Origin: Chitinophaga pinensis DSM 2588
GTDB lineage: Bacteria > Bacteroidota > Bacteroidia > Chitinophagales > Chitinophagaceae
NCBI RefSeq assembly: GCF_000024005.1
Contig: NC_013132.1
Location: forward strand, 2,226,001-2,290,000
Length of the DNA stretch: 64,000 nucleotides
Direction of reading: 5' to 3'
Position 1 is the stretch's first letter. Every line of letters begins with the position of its first letter. Shown piece by piece: positions 50,378-60,317 of this stretch. The translations under genes and the position numbers were made by a program. A model generated the notes under the pieces. It made no database searches. It saw only the letters and a list, made by a program, of their open reading frames with translations, and had not been told where the DNA came from.

Positions 50378-53300
50378 ATGGGTAAGTTATTCGTAAGCAT
50401 ATATGATTTCTTTAACCGGCATAAAGCCTGGCTGTGGATCTGTACGATCGTCAGTTTCGTGCTGGCTGGTTTCTTTGCCTCCCGCATCGAGCTGGAAGAA
50501 GATATAACCCGTATTCTGCCGAAAGACAAAGCACTGGATAAACTGCAACAGGTCTTTAATGATTCGCGTTTTGCAGATAAACTTGTGGTGATCATCTCTC
50601 AGAAAGATACCACACAGGCACCGCAACCGGATAGTCTGACCGCTTTTGCACAGACGTTCACGGATACCGTGAATGCGAAATATGCGGACCATATAAAATA
50701 CTTTCAGTCAAGAGTCGAGGATAATACGGTGCTTGACCTGATGCAGGTGATACAGCAACACCTGCCCGTATTCCTGGAAGAAAAAGACTACCGGCAGATT
50801 GATTCCCTGATCATGCCTGACAGGTTGCAGCAAACGCTGGAAAATAATTACCATACACTTATTTCCCCCGCAGGACTTGTCGTAAAGAAAGTCATTGCAG
50901 CAGATCCGGTAGGGATGTCCTGGCTGGGTATTAAAAAGCTGCAGCATCTGCAATATGATGAACAGTTTGAACTGTATGATGGCTTTGTCATGAGCAAAGA
51001 CCAGCGGCACCTATTGCTGTTCATTACACCTGCTAATCCACCTAGCGCCACGGCTAGGAACAAGGTATTGCTGAATGGATTACAGCTGGAAATAAATACC
51101 CTGCAACAGTATTCTGTTAACACGACCGCCTTTTACTTTGGCGCGGCGGCTGTTTCTGCAGGGAATGCCACCCAGATCAAACAGGATTCCTTCCTTACAC
51201 TGGGTATTACCATCACTTTGCTGGTAGTACTGATTGCGTTTTTCTTCCGCAGAAAACGTGCACCGATTGTGATCATGCTGCCTGTTGCATTTGGAGGTCT
51301 TTTCTCTATTGCGATCATCGCGCTGACACAGCATAGTATTTCCGGGATTGCATTGGGCGTAGGGGCGGCGGTACTGGGTATTGCGGTTAACTACTCACTG
51401 CACATCTTCAATCATCATCGTCATACGCCTGATATCCGTGAAGTGATCCGCGATCTGGCGGAACCGATGACGATCGGTAGTTTCACCACTGTAGGCGGAT
51501 TTCTGTGTCTGCAGTTTGTACATTCCCCTATGCTGCGGGATGTTGGATTGTTTGCTGCATACAGTCTGATCGGTGCGGCACTGTTTTCCCTGATATTCCT
51601 GCCACATTGGATTGTATTGGGTCGTCAGTCTGTACAGCAGGATGCACATGCACATACCTGGCTGGATAAACTGGCGGGATACAGACCGGAAAAGAATAAA
51701 GCGCTGGTCATAGTTATACTGGTACTTACCGTGTTTTTCTTCTTTACCTCCGGTAAGGTGGGATTTGAGAGTGATATGATGCGTATGAATTTCATGCGGC
51801 CCGAACTGAAGGCAGCTGAAACGAAGTTTAATCAGATCAATGCCTATACCGCACAATCTGTTTACCTGGTAACAGATGGTAAAGATCTCGAAGATGCATT
51901 ACAGAACAGTGAGAAATTGCAGGCCCGGGTACATCAGTTACAACAAGAGGGTGTCATCAAAAAATACGCAGGCGTCAATACATTGTTGTTCTCAAAACAG
52001 GAACAACAACAACGGATACAACGTTGGAATAACTACTGGACACCTGAGAAAAAGCAATTACTGATTAATTATCTGCAACAGCATGGCCCGGCAGTCGGAT
52101 ATAAACTGGCGGCTTTCGGACCTTTTGAACAATGGTTACAGCAGGATTTTACAGTCATCCCTGAAGATGAGTTACAATCGCTGCGTGCAGGTAATCTGGG
52201 TGACTTTATTACGGAGAAGAAAGGCAGTGTATCACTGGTAACATTGCTGAAAATAGATCCAACACAGAAGGAAGCTGTGTACAAGGCTTTCGGAGAACTG
52301 GAGCATACCACCATCTTTGATAAGCAGTATGTAGCAAACCGGCTGGCGGTTGTGATCCGTGATGAATTTAACAGTATTGCCTGGATGACGTCTTTACTGG
52401 TATTCTTAGCCTTGCTGATATCTTATGGCCGTATAGAACTGGCATTGATCACATTTATCCCCATGCTTATCAGCTGGGTGTGGATATTAGGGATCATGGG
52501 ACTGTTCGGTATCAAATTCAATATTGTTAACATCATTCTCAGTACGTTCATCTTTGGTTTAGGCGATGATTACAGCATCTTCACCATGGATGGTTTGTTG
52601 CAGGAATATAAATATGGGAAGAAAGAGAATCTGGCCTCTTTCCGTTCTTCCATCTTTTTATCAGCACTGACGACGATATTAGGTATTGGTGTGATGATAT
52701 TCGCACAACACCCGTCTCTGAAATCTGTTGCGCTGATTTCCATCATCGGTATCAGCTGTGTGGTACTTACCTCACAGGTATTGATACCTTTATTATTTAA
52801 CTGGCTGATCACAAACCGTGTACGTAAAGGCAGGGCTCCCTGGACCTTGCATGGCTGGGCAAAATCAGTATTCTCCTTTACTTATTTCACCATAGGATGC
52901 CTGGTATTAACCGTAATAGGCTGGGTGCTGGTGAAATTCAATCCGTTTAAGAAAAAAGAAAAAGCCAAATATCTCTACCATCGTATTTTATCTGCTTACA
53001 CCCGCTCTGTGATTTATATCATGGGCAATGTGAAAAAGAAGATCATCAATCCGTTAGGAGAACAACTGGATACACCAGCCGTAATCATCAGTAATCACCA
53101 GTCATTCCTGGATATACTGATCTCTACCATGTTGCATTCAAAGGTGATACTGCTGACGAGTGAATGGGTCTGGAATTCACCGGTATTTGGAGCTGTTGTG
53201 CGTATGGGGGATTATTATCCGGTAGCAGAAGGGGCAGAAGGCAGTATCGAAAAACTGAGACAAAAGGTAGCAGAAGGTTATTCGATCGTAGTATATCCTG

Positions 53301-54253
53301 AAGGCACACGCTCTACTGATGCCAGTGTAAAACGTTTCCACAAAGGTGCGTTTTATATTGCAGAGCAACTGGGATTGGATGTGCTGCCGATAGTGTTGCA
53401 TGGTACTGCTTATACAATGAGCAAGAATGATTTTCTGTTGAAGGATGGTACCATTACGATCAAATACCTGCCAAGGATCAAAGCCGGTGATAGCAGCTGG
53501 GGTGAGGGGTATGCTGCACGTACTAAACAGATCAGCCGTTATTTTAAAGCAGAATATGAACAGGTACGCCGGGCAACTGAAATCCCTGCTTATTTCCGTG
53601 AACAGTTAGTGTATAGCTATATCTACAAAGGTCCGGTATTGGAATGGTACATGCGTATCAAAACAAAACTGGAAGGTAACTATGCATTGTTTGATCAGTT
53701 ACTGCCAAGGCAGGGACGTATCCTGGATATTGGTTGCGGGTACGGATTCATGAGCTATATGCTGCATTGGTTATCCGCAGAAAGAGAAATAAAAGGACTG
53801 GATTATGACGAAGAGAAAATTACGACCGCACAACATTGTTACCTGCGCAATGAGCATGTCAGCTTTGAACATGCAGATATTACCAATTATACTTTCGAAA
53901 AGTACGATGCTTTTGTGATCAGTGACGTGCTGCATTATTTGCAGCCGGGAGAGCAGGAAAAAGTGCTTTCAGCCTGTATCAGTCAATTGAATGAAGGTGG
54001 CGTTATCATTGTGCGTGATGGCGATGCGGATCTGAAAGAGCGCCATGAAGGCACCAAGTTGACAGAGTTCTTTTCTACAAAGCTGATTGGCTTTAATAAA
54101 ACTAAAGATAAACCCTTGTCTTTCTTCTCATCTTCCCGGATCAGGGAAATCGTTACTGCAAATGGTGCAGTGATGGAACAGATAGACAACACAAAATATA
54201 CCTCAAACGTAATTTTCATCATCAAAAAGTTATCCCCTGTAAATGCAGTATGA
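50378..54253 (+). CDS. Trifunctional MMPL exporter / lysophospholipid-type acyltransferase / methyltransferase
   Basis: 1291 aa. Residues 1 to about 870 form an MMPL/RND-type exporter: one helix near 13-33, a large periplasmic domain, then helix bundles at about 270-420 and 665-830 (VNYSLHIFNHHRH, FIFGLGDDYSIFTMDGLL). Residues about 880-1090 form a PlsC-like acyltransferase with NHQSFLD (His907, Asp912) and VYPEGTRSTD. Residues about 1095-1291 form a SAM methyltransferase with ILDIGCGYGFMSYML near 1115-1129. All three are in one uninterrupted frame. It would export the pigment lipid and could acylate or methylate it during transfer. Confidence 0.92.
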   Translation: MGKLFVSIYDFFNRHKAWLWICTIVSFVLAGFFASRIELEEDITRILPKDKALDKLQQVFNDSRFADKLVVIISQKDTTQAPQPDSLTAFAQTFTDTVNAKYADHIKYFQSRVEDNTVLDLMQVIQQHLPVFLEEKDYRQIDSLIMPDRLQQTLENNYHTLISPAGLVVKKVIAADPVGMSWLGIKKLQHLQYDEQFELYDGFVMSKDQRHLLLFITPANPPSATARNKVLLNGLQLEINTLQQYSVNTTAFYFGAAAVSAGNATQIKQDSFLTLGITITLLVVLIAFFFRRKRAPIVIMLPVAFGGLFSIAIIALTQHSISGIALGVGAAVLGIAVNYSLHIFNHHRHTPDIREVIRDLAEPMTIGSFTTVGGFLCLQFVHSPMLRDVGLFAAYSLIGAALFSLIFLPHWIVLGRQSVQQDAHAHTWLDKLAGYRPEKNKALVIVILVLTVFFFFTSGKVGFESDMMRMNFMRPELKAAETKFNQINAYTAQSVYLVTDGKDLEDALQNSEKLQARVHQLQQEGVIKKYAGVNTLLFSKQEQQQRIQRWNNYWTPEKKQLLINYLQQHGPAVGYKLAAFGPFEQWLQQDFTVIPEDELQSLRAGNLGDFITEKKGSVSLVTLLKIDPTQKEAVYKAFGELEHTTIFDKQYVANRLAVVIRDEFNSIAWMTSLLVFLALLISYGRIELALITFIPMLISWVWILGIMGLFGIKFNIVNIILSTFIFGLGDDYSIFTMDGLLQEYKYGKKENLASFRSSIFLSALTTILGIGVMIFAQHPSLKSVALISIIGISCVVLTSQVLIPLLFNWLITNRVRKGRAPWTLHGWAKSVFSFTYFTIGCLVLTVIGWVLVKFNPFKKKEKAKYLYHRILSAYTRSVIYIMGNVKKKIINPLGEQLDTPAVIISNHQSFLDILISTMLHSKVILLTSEWVWNSPVFGAVVRMGDYYPVAEGAEGSIEKLRQKVAEGYSIVVYPEGTRSTDASVKRFHKGAFYIAEQLGLDVLPIVLHGTAYTMSKNDFLLKDGTITIKYLPRIKAGDSSWGEGYAARTKQISRYFKAEYEQVRRATEIPAYFREQLVYSYIYKGPVLEWYMRIKTKLEGNYALFDQLLPRQGRILDIGCGYGFMSYMLHWLSAEREIKGLDYDEEKITTAQHCYLRNEHVSFEHADITNYTFEKYDAFVISDVLHYLQPGEQEKVLSACISQLNEGGVIIVRDGDADLKERHEGTKLTEFFSTKLIGFNKTKDKPLSFFSSSRIREIVTANGAVMEQIDNTKYTSNVIFIIKKLSPVNAV

Positions 54254-55748
54254 TGTAGTTATAATAGGAAGCGGGCTGGGAGGCCTTGTTTGCGGAGCCA
54301 TTCTCAGCAAGAATGGTTACCGTGTCTGTATTTATGAAAAGAACAGGCAAATAGGCGGTTGTTTGCAAACCTTTTCACGTGACAAAGCGATTATCGATTC
54401 AGGTGTACATTATGTAGGTGGTTTAGAGGATGGACAGACCCTGAACCAGGTATTCCGCTATCTGGGTATCCTGGATTCGATGAAACTGAAACGGATGGAA
54501 ATGGATGGTTTCGATCATATTCATTTCGGGGAAGAGCAGAAAGTGTATAAACTGGCACAGGGCTATGATAATTTCATGCGGCAGTTATTAGCAGACTTTC
54601 CTGGTGAAAAAGAAGCATTACATGCATACTGTGAGAAGATGAAGGAGGTATGCGGTAAGTTCCCGCTATTTAACCTGCGGATGGGAGATTACCGGGAGAA
54701 GGAGAGTGTCATGAAACTGGATACCTATGACTTCCTTTCCAGCATTACCGATAATGAGCGGCTGCGACAGGTACTGGCAGGCAATAACCTGTTATATGCC
54801 GGAGAACAGGGGAAAACACCGCTTTATGTACATGCCCTGGTACAGCATAGTTATATTGAAAGCTCCTGGAAGTGTGTAGACGGCGGTTCACAGATCTCCC
54901 GGGCATTGAATAAAATTATCAAAGACAATGGAGGCACGATCATCCGCAATACAGCTGTGAAACGTATTGTGGAGTTTGACGGTAAGGTAGATCATATTGT
55001 ACTGGAGAACGGTGAAGAAGTAAGCGCACGCCATTACATTTCGGGTTTACATCCGTCTATAACCATGCAGATGACAGAAAGCGTAAGCTTGCGCAATGCA
55101 TACCGCAGCAGATTGCAGAGCCTGGAAAATACACCCGGTACGTTCATGCTGAATGTCGTACTGAAGCCGGGTACATTCCGATATCAAAATTTCAATTACT
55201 ACCATCACGCGTCTGATAATGCCTGGGATGGGGTACATTATACGGCTGACAACTGGCCTAATACCTACGCCTTATTCGTCGCGGCAGGTACCGGCAAAGA
55301 AGAATATGCCGATAATCTGTCTATCATGACCTACATGCGATATGCCGATGTAGCGGAATGGCATGACACTTTTAATACGGATTCCTGTCCGGATGAAAGA
55401 GATGCCGCTTATCAGGCATTTAAGAAGGAAAAGTCAGAGAAACTGCTGGACCTGGTAGAAAAGCAATATCCGGGTCTGCGGGACTGCATACATGCCTATT
55501 ATGCTTCTACACCGCTGACCTACAGGGACTACCTGGCAATGCCGGAAGGGAGTATGTACGGGGTGGCTAAAGATGCCAATGACCCCTTAAAAACAGTCAT
55601 TTCCGCTGCCACTCGTCTACCCAATTTGTATCTTACCGGGCAAAACCTGAACTTGCATGGAATTTTGGGCGTAACGATGACGGCAGTGGTGACAAGTTCG
55701 GTACTGCTGGGCATGGAAAAGCTGATAAAAGATATTAACGCAGCATAA
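54243..55748 (+). CDS. CrtI-like NAD(P)/FAD-dependent oxidoreductase
   Basis: 501 aa. N-terminal FAD motif VVIIGSGLGGLVCGAIL and EKNRQIGGCLQTFSR are typical of phytoene desaturase / retinol saturase relatives; the C-terminal NLYLTGQNLNLHGILGVTMT closes the FAD site. It probably changes saturation or oxidation state of the polyene or a lipid intermediate. It overlaps the trifunctional gene by 11 nt. Confidence 0.87.
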   Translation: MQYDVVIIGSGLGGLVCGAILSKNGYRVCIYEKNRQIGGCLQTFSRDKAIIDSGVHYVGGLEDGQTLNQVFRYLGILDSMKLKRMEMDGFDHIHFGEEQKVYKLAQGYDNFMRQLLADFPGEKEALHAYCEKMKEVCGKFPLFNLRMGDYREKESVMKLDTYDFLSSITDNERLRQVLAGNNLLYAGEQGKTPLYVHALVQHSYIESSWKCVDGGSQISRALNKIIKDNGGTIIRNTAVKRIVEFDGKVDHIVLENGEEVSARHYISGLHPSITMQMTESVSLRNAYRSRLQSLENTPGTFMLNVVLKPGTFRYQNFNYYHHASDNAWDGVHYTADNWPNTYALFVAAGTGKEEYADNLSIMTYMRYADVAEWHDTFNTDSCPDERDAAYQAFKKEKSEKLLDLVEKQYPGLRDCIHAYYASTPLTYRDYLAMPEGSMYGVAKDANDPLKTVISAATRLPNLYLTGQNLNLHGILGVTMTAVVTSSVLLGMEKLIKDINAA

Positions 55749-55762
55749 ATACAAACTGAGCG

Positions 55763-57451
55763 ATGGCACTGAAAAGGGGAAAAAAACGGAACGGATGGCG
55801 TAAACTGGGAAGGGCGCTGTTATACATTACCGGCACGATCTTACTGTTGATTATCATACTGGTGGTCTATGTGATGAGTGTATCGCATATTGATCCGCCG
55901 GAAATAGCCGATAAATCATCCCTGCAATGGGAACGTAAAGCACTGGACAGCAGCAGCTATACACTCGGTAACAGCTGGTTCCGTAAGAGTGAGAGTGGCC
56001 TTTATGAACTGTATGTAGAAGGGAAGCCATTTGAAAGGGGCGTTGTGGAAGGTAGACTGACGGCCGAACTGGTAAAACGCCAGGAGGACCATTTTACCGA
56101 TCAGATTAAGAAAATGATCCCTTCGCAGTCTTATCTGAAATTCCTGCGCTATTTCGTTGGTTTCTTCAACAGAAATCTCGCTGATAACATCGCTGAAGAA
56201 AATAAAGAAGAGATCTATGGGATCTCTTTTTCGGCTTCTGATAAATACGATTTCATCGGTTCCAACTATGAGCGGCTGCTCAACTACCATGCGGCGCATG
56301 ACATCGGGCATGCCTTACAGAATATGGCGCTGGTAGCCTGTACTTCTTTCGGTACCTGGGATGGGGCGTCTGCGGACAGCAACCTGATCATCGGTCGTAA
56401 CTTTGATTTTTATGTAGGAGACAAATTCGCAGAAGATAAAATCGTTGCTTTCTATCATCCGGAGAAAGGTTACCGCTTTATGATGGTAACATGGGGCGGC
56501 TTTACAGGCGTGACTTCCGGTATGAACGAAAAAGGACTGACGGTAACCATCAATGCGGATAAAAGTGATATCCCTACCGGTTCGGCTACGCCCGTATCGC
56601 TGGTAGCAAGAGAGATTTTGCAGTATGCGAAAACAATCGACGAAGCCTGGACCATTGCCAATAAACATAAGATGTTCGTATCAGAGTCTTTCCTGGTAGG
56701 TTCTGCAGAAGACAACCGTGCGGCTATCATAGAGAAGACGCCTGAGAAAATGGATATGTACGATCCGAAAGACCAGTTCATCACCTGTACCAATCACTTC
56801 CAGGGTGCTGGTCTGGCGAAGGAAGAAAAGAATATCAAACAGCGGGAGGAAACTGCTTCCGGTTACCGCTTTAATCGTTTATCACAGTTGCTGAAAGAGA
56901 AAGGTCCGAACACGGTGCAGAAAACGGTGGATATCCTTCGTGACCGCGCCGGTATGGGTGGAAGGAATATCGGTATGGGGAATGAAAGAGCGATCAATCA
57001 GTTTATTGCACATCACTCTATCGTTTTCGAACCGAAAAAGAAAATGGTATGGGTATCTACAGCGCCCTGGCAGCTGGGTAAGTTTGTGGCGTATAACCTG
57101 GATTCTATTTTCAGTATGAAGGGCCTGCAATACGATCATGAGGTGTATGACAGCACACAGACGATCGCGGCGGATCCCTTCCTGCAAACGCAGGACTACC
57201 AGTCATTTGTAGCCTTCCGTAAGATTAAGACCGATATCATGGATGGTAAGGATGCTGATGTGCAACAACTGATCAGCCTCAATCCGGAATACTATCATGC
57301 TTATGTACTGGCGGGAGATTATATGTTCAAAAGGAAAGATTATACCGCAGCCACGGCCTATTATAAAAAGGCTTTGACCAAAGTCATAGCGACGAGAGGA
57401 GAAGAAAAGCATATCCGCAAACAGCTTGAAAAATGCGCTAAAAGCAAATAA
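55763..57451 (+). CDS. C45 family autoproteolytic acyltransferase/hydrolase
   Basis: 562 aa with an N-terminal membrane anchor (about 17-40, LLYITGTILLLIIILVVYVM). The Ntn-type nucleophile is predicted at Cys193 in LVACTSFGTWDG, where family members self-cleave to expose the Cys; further signatures are LIIGRNFDFYVG, TWGGFTGVTSGMNEKGLTV and CTNHFQ. A short TPR-like C-terminus (ISLNPEYYHAYVLAGDYMF) follows. It might join the aryl polyene acid to an alcohol or amine, or hydrolyse a precursor. Confidence 0.85.
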   Translation: MALKRGKKRNGWRKLGRALLYITGTILLLIIILVVYVMSVSHIDPPEIADKSSLQWERKALDSSSYTLGNSWFRKSESGLYELYVEGKPFERGVVEGRLTAELVKRQEDHFTDQIKKMIPSQSYLKFLRYFVGFFNRNLADNIAEENKEEIYGISFSASDKYDFIGSNYERLLNYHAAHDIGHALQNMALVACTSFGTWDGASADSNLIIGRNFDFYVGDKFAEDKIVAFYHPEKGYRFMMVTWGGFTGVTSGMNEKGLTVTINADKSDIPTGSATPVSLVAREILQYAKTIDEAWTIANKHKMFVSESFLVGSAEDNRAAIIEKTPEKMDMYDPKDQFITCTNHFQGAGLAKEEKNIKQREETASGYRFNRLSQLLKEKGPNTVQKTVDILRDRAGMGGRNIGMGNERAINQFIAHHSIVFEPKKKMVWVSTAPWQLGKFVAYNLDSIFSMKGLQYDHEVYDSTQTIAADPFLQTQDYQSFVAFRKIKTDIMDGKDADVQQLISLNPEYYHAYVLAGDYMFKRKDYTAATAYYKKALTKVIATRGEEKHIRKQLEKCAKSK

Positions 57452-57453
57452 TC

Positions 57454-57831
57454 ATGATTTACGGAATTGGTACCGACATTGTTGAAGTAGACCGCATTGC
57501 GGTGAAGATAGAGAAGGGAAAAGGATTCCGTGACCTGGTATTTACAGCAAATGAAATAGCTTACTGCGAGCAGCAGGTGCATCCTGCACAACATTATGCT
57601 GCCCGTTTCGCCGCCAAAGAAGCCTTTCTCAAAGCAATGGGTACAGGCTGGGGGCATGGCAAGATCAACTTCAACGAAATAGAGATTGTCAATAACGAGA
57701 CAGGAAAACCTTTACTACAGCTGACCGGTACGGCAGTTGCCAGTTATAGTGAATTACAGATTAAACAGATACATGTCTCTCTATCACATATAAAAGCAAC
57801 CGCTGTTGCTATGGTGTTGATAGAGGTCTGA
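57454..57831 (+). CDS. AcpS-type 4'-phosphopantetheinyl transferase
   Basis: 125 aa. Motifs IYGIGTDIVEVDRI (metal Asp) and RFAAKEAFLKAMGTGWGHG are diagnostic. It would load the prosthetic group onto ACP 1 and ACP 2. It starts 2 nt after the C45 gene. It could also be the only AcpS of the cell; the location favours the pigment ACPs. Confidence 0.94.
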   Translation: MIYGIGTDIVEVDRIAVKIEKGKGFRDLVFTANEIAYCEQQVHPAQHYAARFAAKEAFLKAMGTGWGHGKINFNEIEIVNNETGKPLLQLTGTAVASYSELQIKQIHVSLSHIKATAVAMVLIEV

Positions 57832-57843
57832 AAACCGACAACC

Positions 57844-59133
57844 ATGTACATACCCGACATTGAACTGCAATCTACAGCTGCCATCAGGAAATATCAGGAA
57901 ACAGAAGTACTGCGCCTGCTGGGCTATCTGCGTCAGTTTTCTCCTTTCTACAGAGAATGGTTTGCGCAGCATGGTATACAACCTTCCACTGTTAAGTCGC
58001 TGAATGATCTCTGGCTGATACCACCCGTTACAAAGGAACATCTGCAACAGCAGAACTGGGATTTCCTTTGTGTGGATAAGAGCCGGATCGCTGAATATAC
58101 AACTACTTCAGGCACTTTGGGCAACCCTGTGATCATTGCATTGACACAGAAAGACCAGGAGCGCCTGAGTTACAATGAATACATTTCCTTCTGCTGTGCC
58201 GGTGGTACAGAAAACGATATTTACCAGCTGATGCTGACACTGGACCGTCAGTTTATGGCCGGTATGGCTTATTACAATGGTATCCGTAAACTGGGCGCCG
58301 GCGTACTGCGCGTAGGTCCGGGTGTACCTTCCCTGCAATGGGAGAATATCAGCAGGATACAGCCGACTACCATTGTAGCAGTACCGTCTTTTATTGTAAA
58401 GCTGATTGCTTTTGCGAAAGAGCATAATATCGATATCAACGCTTCATCGGTGAAAAGTGCGGTATGTATAGGGGAGAATATCCGTAATGTGGATTTTTCG
58501 CTGAATGTGTTGGGAAAGAAGATCACAGAACAATGGGACATCAAGCTGTATTCAACGTATGCATCCACTGAGATGCAGACAGCTTTTACAGAATGTAATG
58601 CAGGTCAGGGCGGGCATCATCACCCGGAACTACTGTATATAGAATTACTGGATGATAATAATCAGCCGGTAGGACCGAATCAGGATGGGGAAGTCACCAT
58701 TACGACCCTGGGAGTGGAAGGGATGCCCTTGCTGCGTTATAAAACAGGGGATATCTGCCGTTATTTTCAGGAACCTTGTTCCTGTGGAAGGCATACGATG
58801 CGTTTGTCACCGGTGATCGGTCGCCGTAAACAGATGATCAAGTATAAAGGCACGACATTATATCCGCCGGCTTTGTTTGATCTCCTGAATGATATGGAAG
58901 AAGTGAAGGAGTTTGTGGTGGAGGTATTTTCCAATGAAATAGGTACAGACGAGATCCTGCTGCATCTCTGGCCGGTAGCGGAAACAGAGGATATAGACAG
59001 GAAGATTCGTTCGTATTTACAGGCAAAACTGCGTGTGATACCACAGGTACGTTACTGTTCTCAGGCTGACGTCATGAAGATGCAGTTCCCTGAAGGCAGC
59101 AGGAAACCTATCAAGTTCATCGACAGACGATAA
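57844..59133 (+). CDS. Adenylate-forming enzyme of the phenylacetate-CoA ligase (PaaK) type
   Basis: 429 aa. AMP-binding P-loop TTSGTLGNPVIIALTQKD, IKLYSTYASTEMQTAFTECN, motif MPLLRYKTGDICRYFQEPCSCGR and C-terminal GRRKQMIKYKGTTLYP. It probably activates 4-hydroxycinnamate from the ammonia-lyase and loads it on an ACP or CoA, initiating polyene synthesis. It is the last gene of the colinear block. Confidence 0.88.
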   Translation: MYIPDIELQSTAAIRKYQETEVLRLLGYLRQFSPFYREWFAQHGIQPSTVKSLNDLWLIPPVTKEHLQQQNWDFLCVDKSRIAEYTTTSGTLGNPVIIALTQKDQERLSYNEYISFCCAGGTENDIYQLMLTLDRQFMAGMAYYNGIRKLGAGVLRVGPGVPSLQWENISRIQPTTIVAVPSFIVKLIAFAKEHNIDINASSVKSAVCIGENIRNVDFSLNVLGKKITEQWDIKLYSTYASTEMQTAFTECNAGQGGHHHPELLYIELLDDNNQPVGPNQDGEVTITTLGVEGMPLLRYKTGDICRYFQEPCSCGRHTMRLSPVIGRRKQMIKYKGTTLYPPALFDLLNDMEEVKEFVVEVFSNEIGTDEILLHLWPVAETEDIDRKIRSYLQAKLRVIPQVRYCSQADVMKMQFPEGSRKPIKFIDRR

Positions 59134-59619
59134 TCAGAAGGAGAAGTCGGCGTCCGCCTTGGGATTGTCCAGCTTTGTACTTTTTCTGACACCGTTCTGG
59201 ATAACATGGATCATGTTGATCTGGTTAGGGTGTTCATCATAGAGCACATTATTCCTGACATGTGCGGTTTTAAAGGCAGGGATATTTTCGGCAGCAAGGA
59301 AGCACCAGGCGGCCTCTTCTTCGATTTTATACCCGAGGTATTGCAGGCGGACTGGTTTACCATCGGTGGTTACGAAGAGGTGATTGCGCAGGTAGCCGGC
59401 AATCAGACTGTCAGTAGCGGCTTTGTTGGCCGGGTGAATGATATCCAGCGGGGTTTTAGACTGCTTTCTAAGGGTATTTTCCAGGTCATCTGCAAAGATG
59501 CGGCAACTGATTTCCAGCTCGTTACCGGATTTGTTATACGTTATTTCTGTAACACTTACGTAAAATGGATGGAATACCATCCAGGCCGAAACCAACCATT
59601 TATATAATAATACCCCCAC
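59134..59619 (-). CDS. DUF6702 family protein
   Basis: 161 aa, convergent with the pigment operon. An N-terminal hydrophobic segment (LLYKWLVSAWMVF) then HPFYVSVTEITYNKSGNELE and CRIFADDLENTLRKQ, the DUF6702 pattern. Function unknown. In many Bacteroidota it neighbours HupE/UreJ and M1 peptidase genes, as here, so these three may form a conserved gene set. Confidence 0.8.
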   Translation of the reverse strand: MGVLLYKWLVSAWMVFHPFYVSVTEITYNKSGNELEISCRIFADDLENTLRKQSKTPLDIIHPANKAATDSLIAGYLRNHLFVTTDGKPVRLQYLGYKIEEEAAWCFLAAENIPAFKTAHVRNNVLYDEHPNQINMIHVIQNGVRKSTKLDNPKADADFSF

Positions 59620-59689
59620 TTGCCTAAAAAATTTTAAATATTAAGATGAGCTTTGTATAATTACTGAAACTAGCAACAAATATAGGGTA

Positions 59690-60280
59690 ATGAATGAGTT
59701 TGTGATGTACTTTCAGATGGGGTGGCAGCATATTGTGGATTGGGAGGGCATAGATCATATTCTGTTTATTGCCGCCCTGTGTGCCATTTACCTGCTTGAA
59801 GACTGGCGAAAAGTGCTGGTGCTGGTTACTGCTTTTACGATAGGGCACTCTATTACCCTGGCATTGAGCGTGACGAATGTGGTACATATCAGTAGTAAAC
59901 TGATAGAATTCCTGATACCTGTCACTATATTTATTACCGCATTTTCCAATATCATCAGGAAGCAGACTGTGCCGGTTAAGCTGCAGATCAACTACTTTTT
60001 TGCAGGCTTTTTCGGCTTAATCCATGGAATGGGTTTTTCAGGTTACCTTAAAAGTTTACTGGGAACACAGACAAATGTTGTTACACCCTTACTGGCATTT
60101 AATCTCGGATTGGAATTTGGTCAGATACTGATCGTTACAGGTGTATTGCTACTGGCAGGAATTATTGTCAATATTACCCGGGTAAAACGAAGAGACTGGA
60201 ATATGTTTCTCTCTTCCGCTATTTTTGGGATTGCCTTTATGATGGCCGCTGAGCGGTTTAAAGAATTAATGGTTAAGTAA
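59690..60280 (+). CDS. HupE/UreJ family membrane protein
   Basis: 196 aa with about six membrane helices. The HupE/UreJ signature is GWQHIVDWEGIDHILFIAAL, followed by LVTAFTIGHSITLALS and LIHGMGFSGYLKSLLG with conserved His/Asp. Relatives are putative nickel or cobalt permeases or accessory proteins, but this Bacteroidota branch is not tied to hydrogenase or urease, and neither is present here. Confidence 0.85.
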   Translation: MNEFVMYFQMGWQHIVDWEGIDHILFIAALCAIYLLEDWRKVLVLVTAFTIGHSITLALSVTNVVHISSKLIEFLIPVTIFITAFSNIIRKQTVPVKLQINYFFAGFFGLIHGMGFSGYLKSLLGTQTNVVTPLLAFNLGLEFGQILIVTGVLLLAGIIVNITRVKRRDWNMFLSSAIFGIAFMMAAERFKELMVK

Positions 60281-60317
60281 GCAGTATTCAACCAGCTGCG
60301 ACCTTTGAAATATAGAT

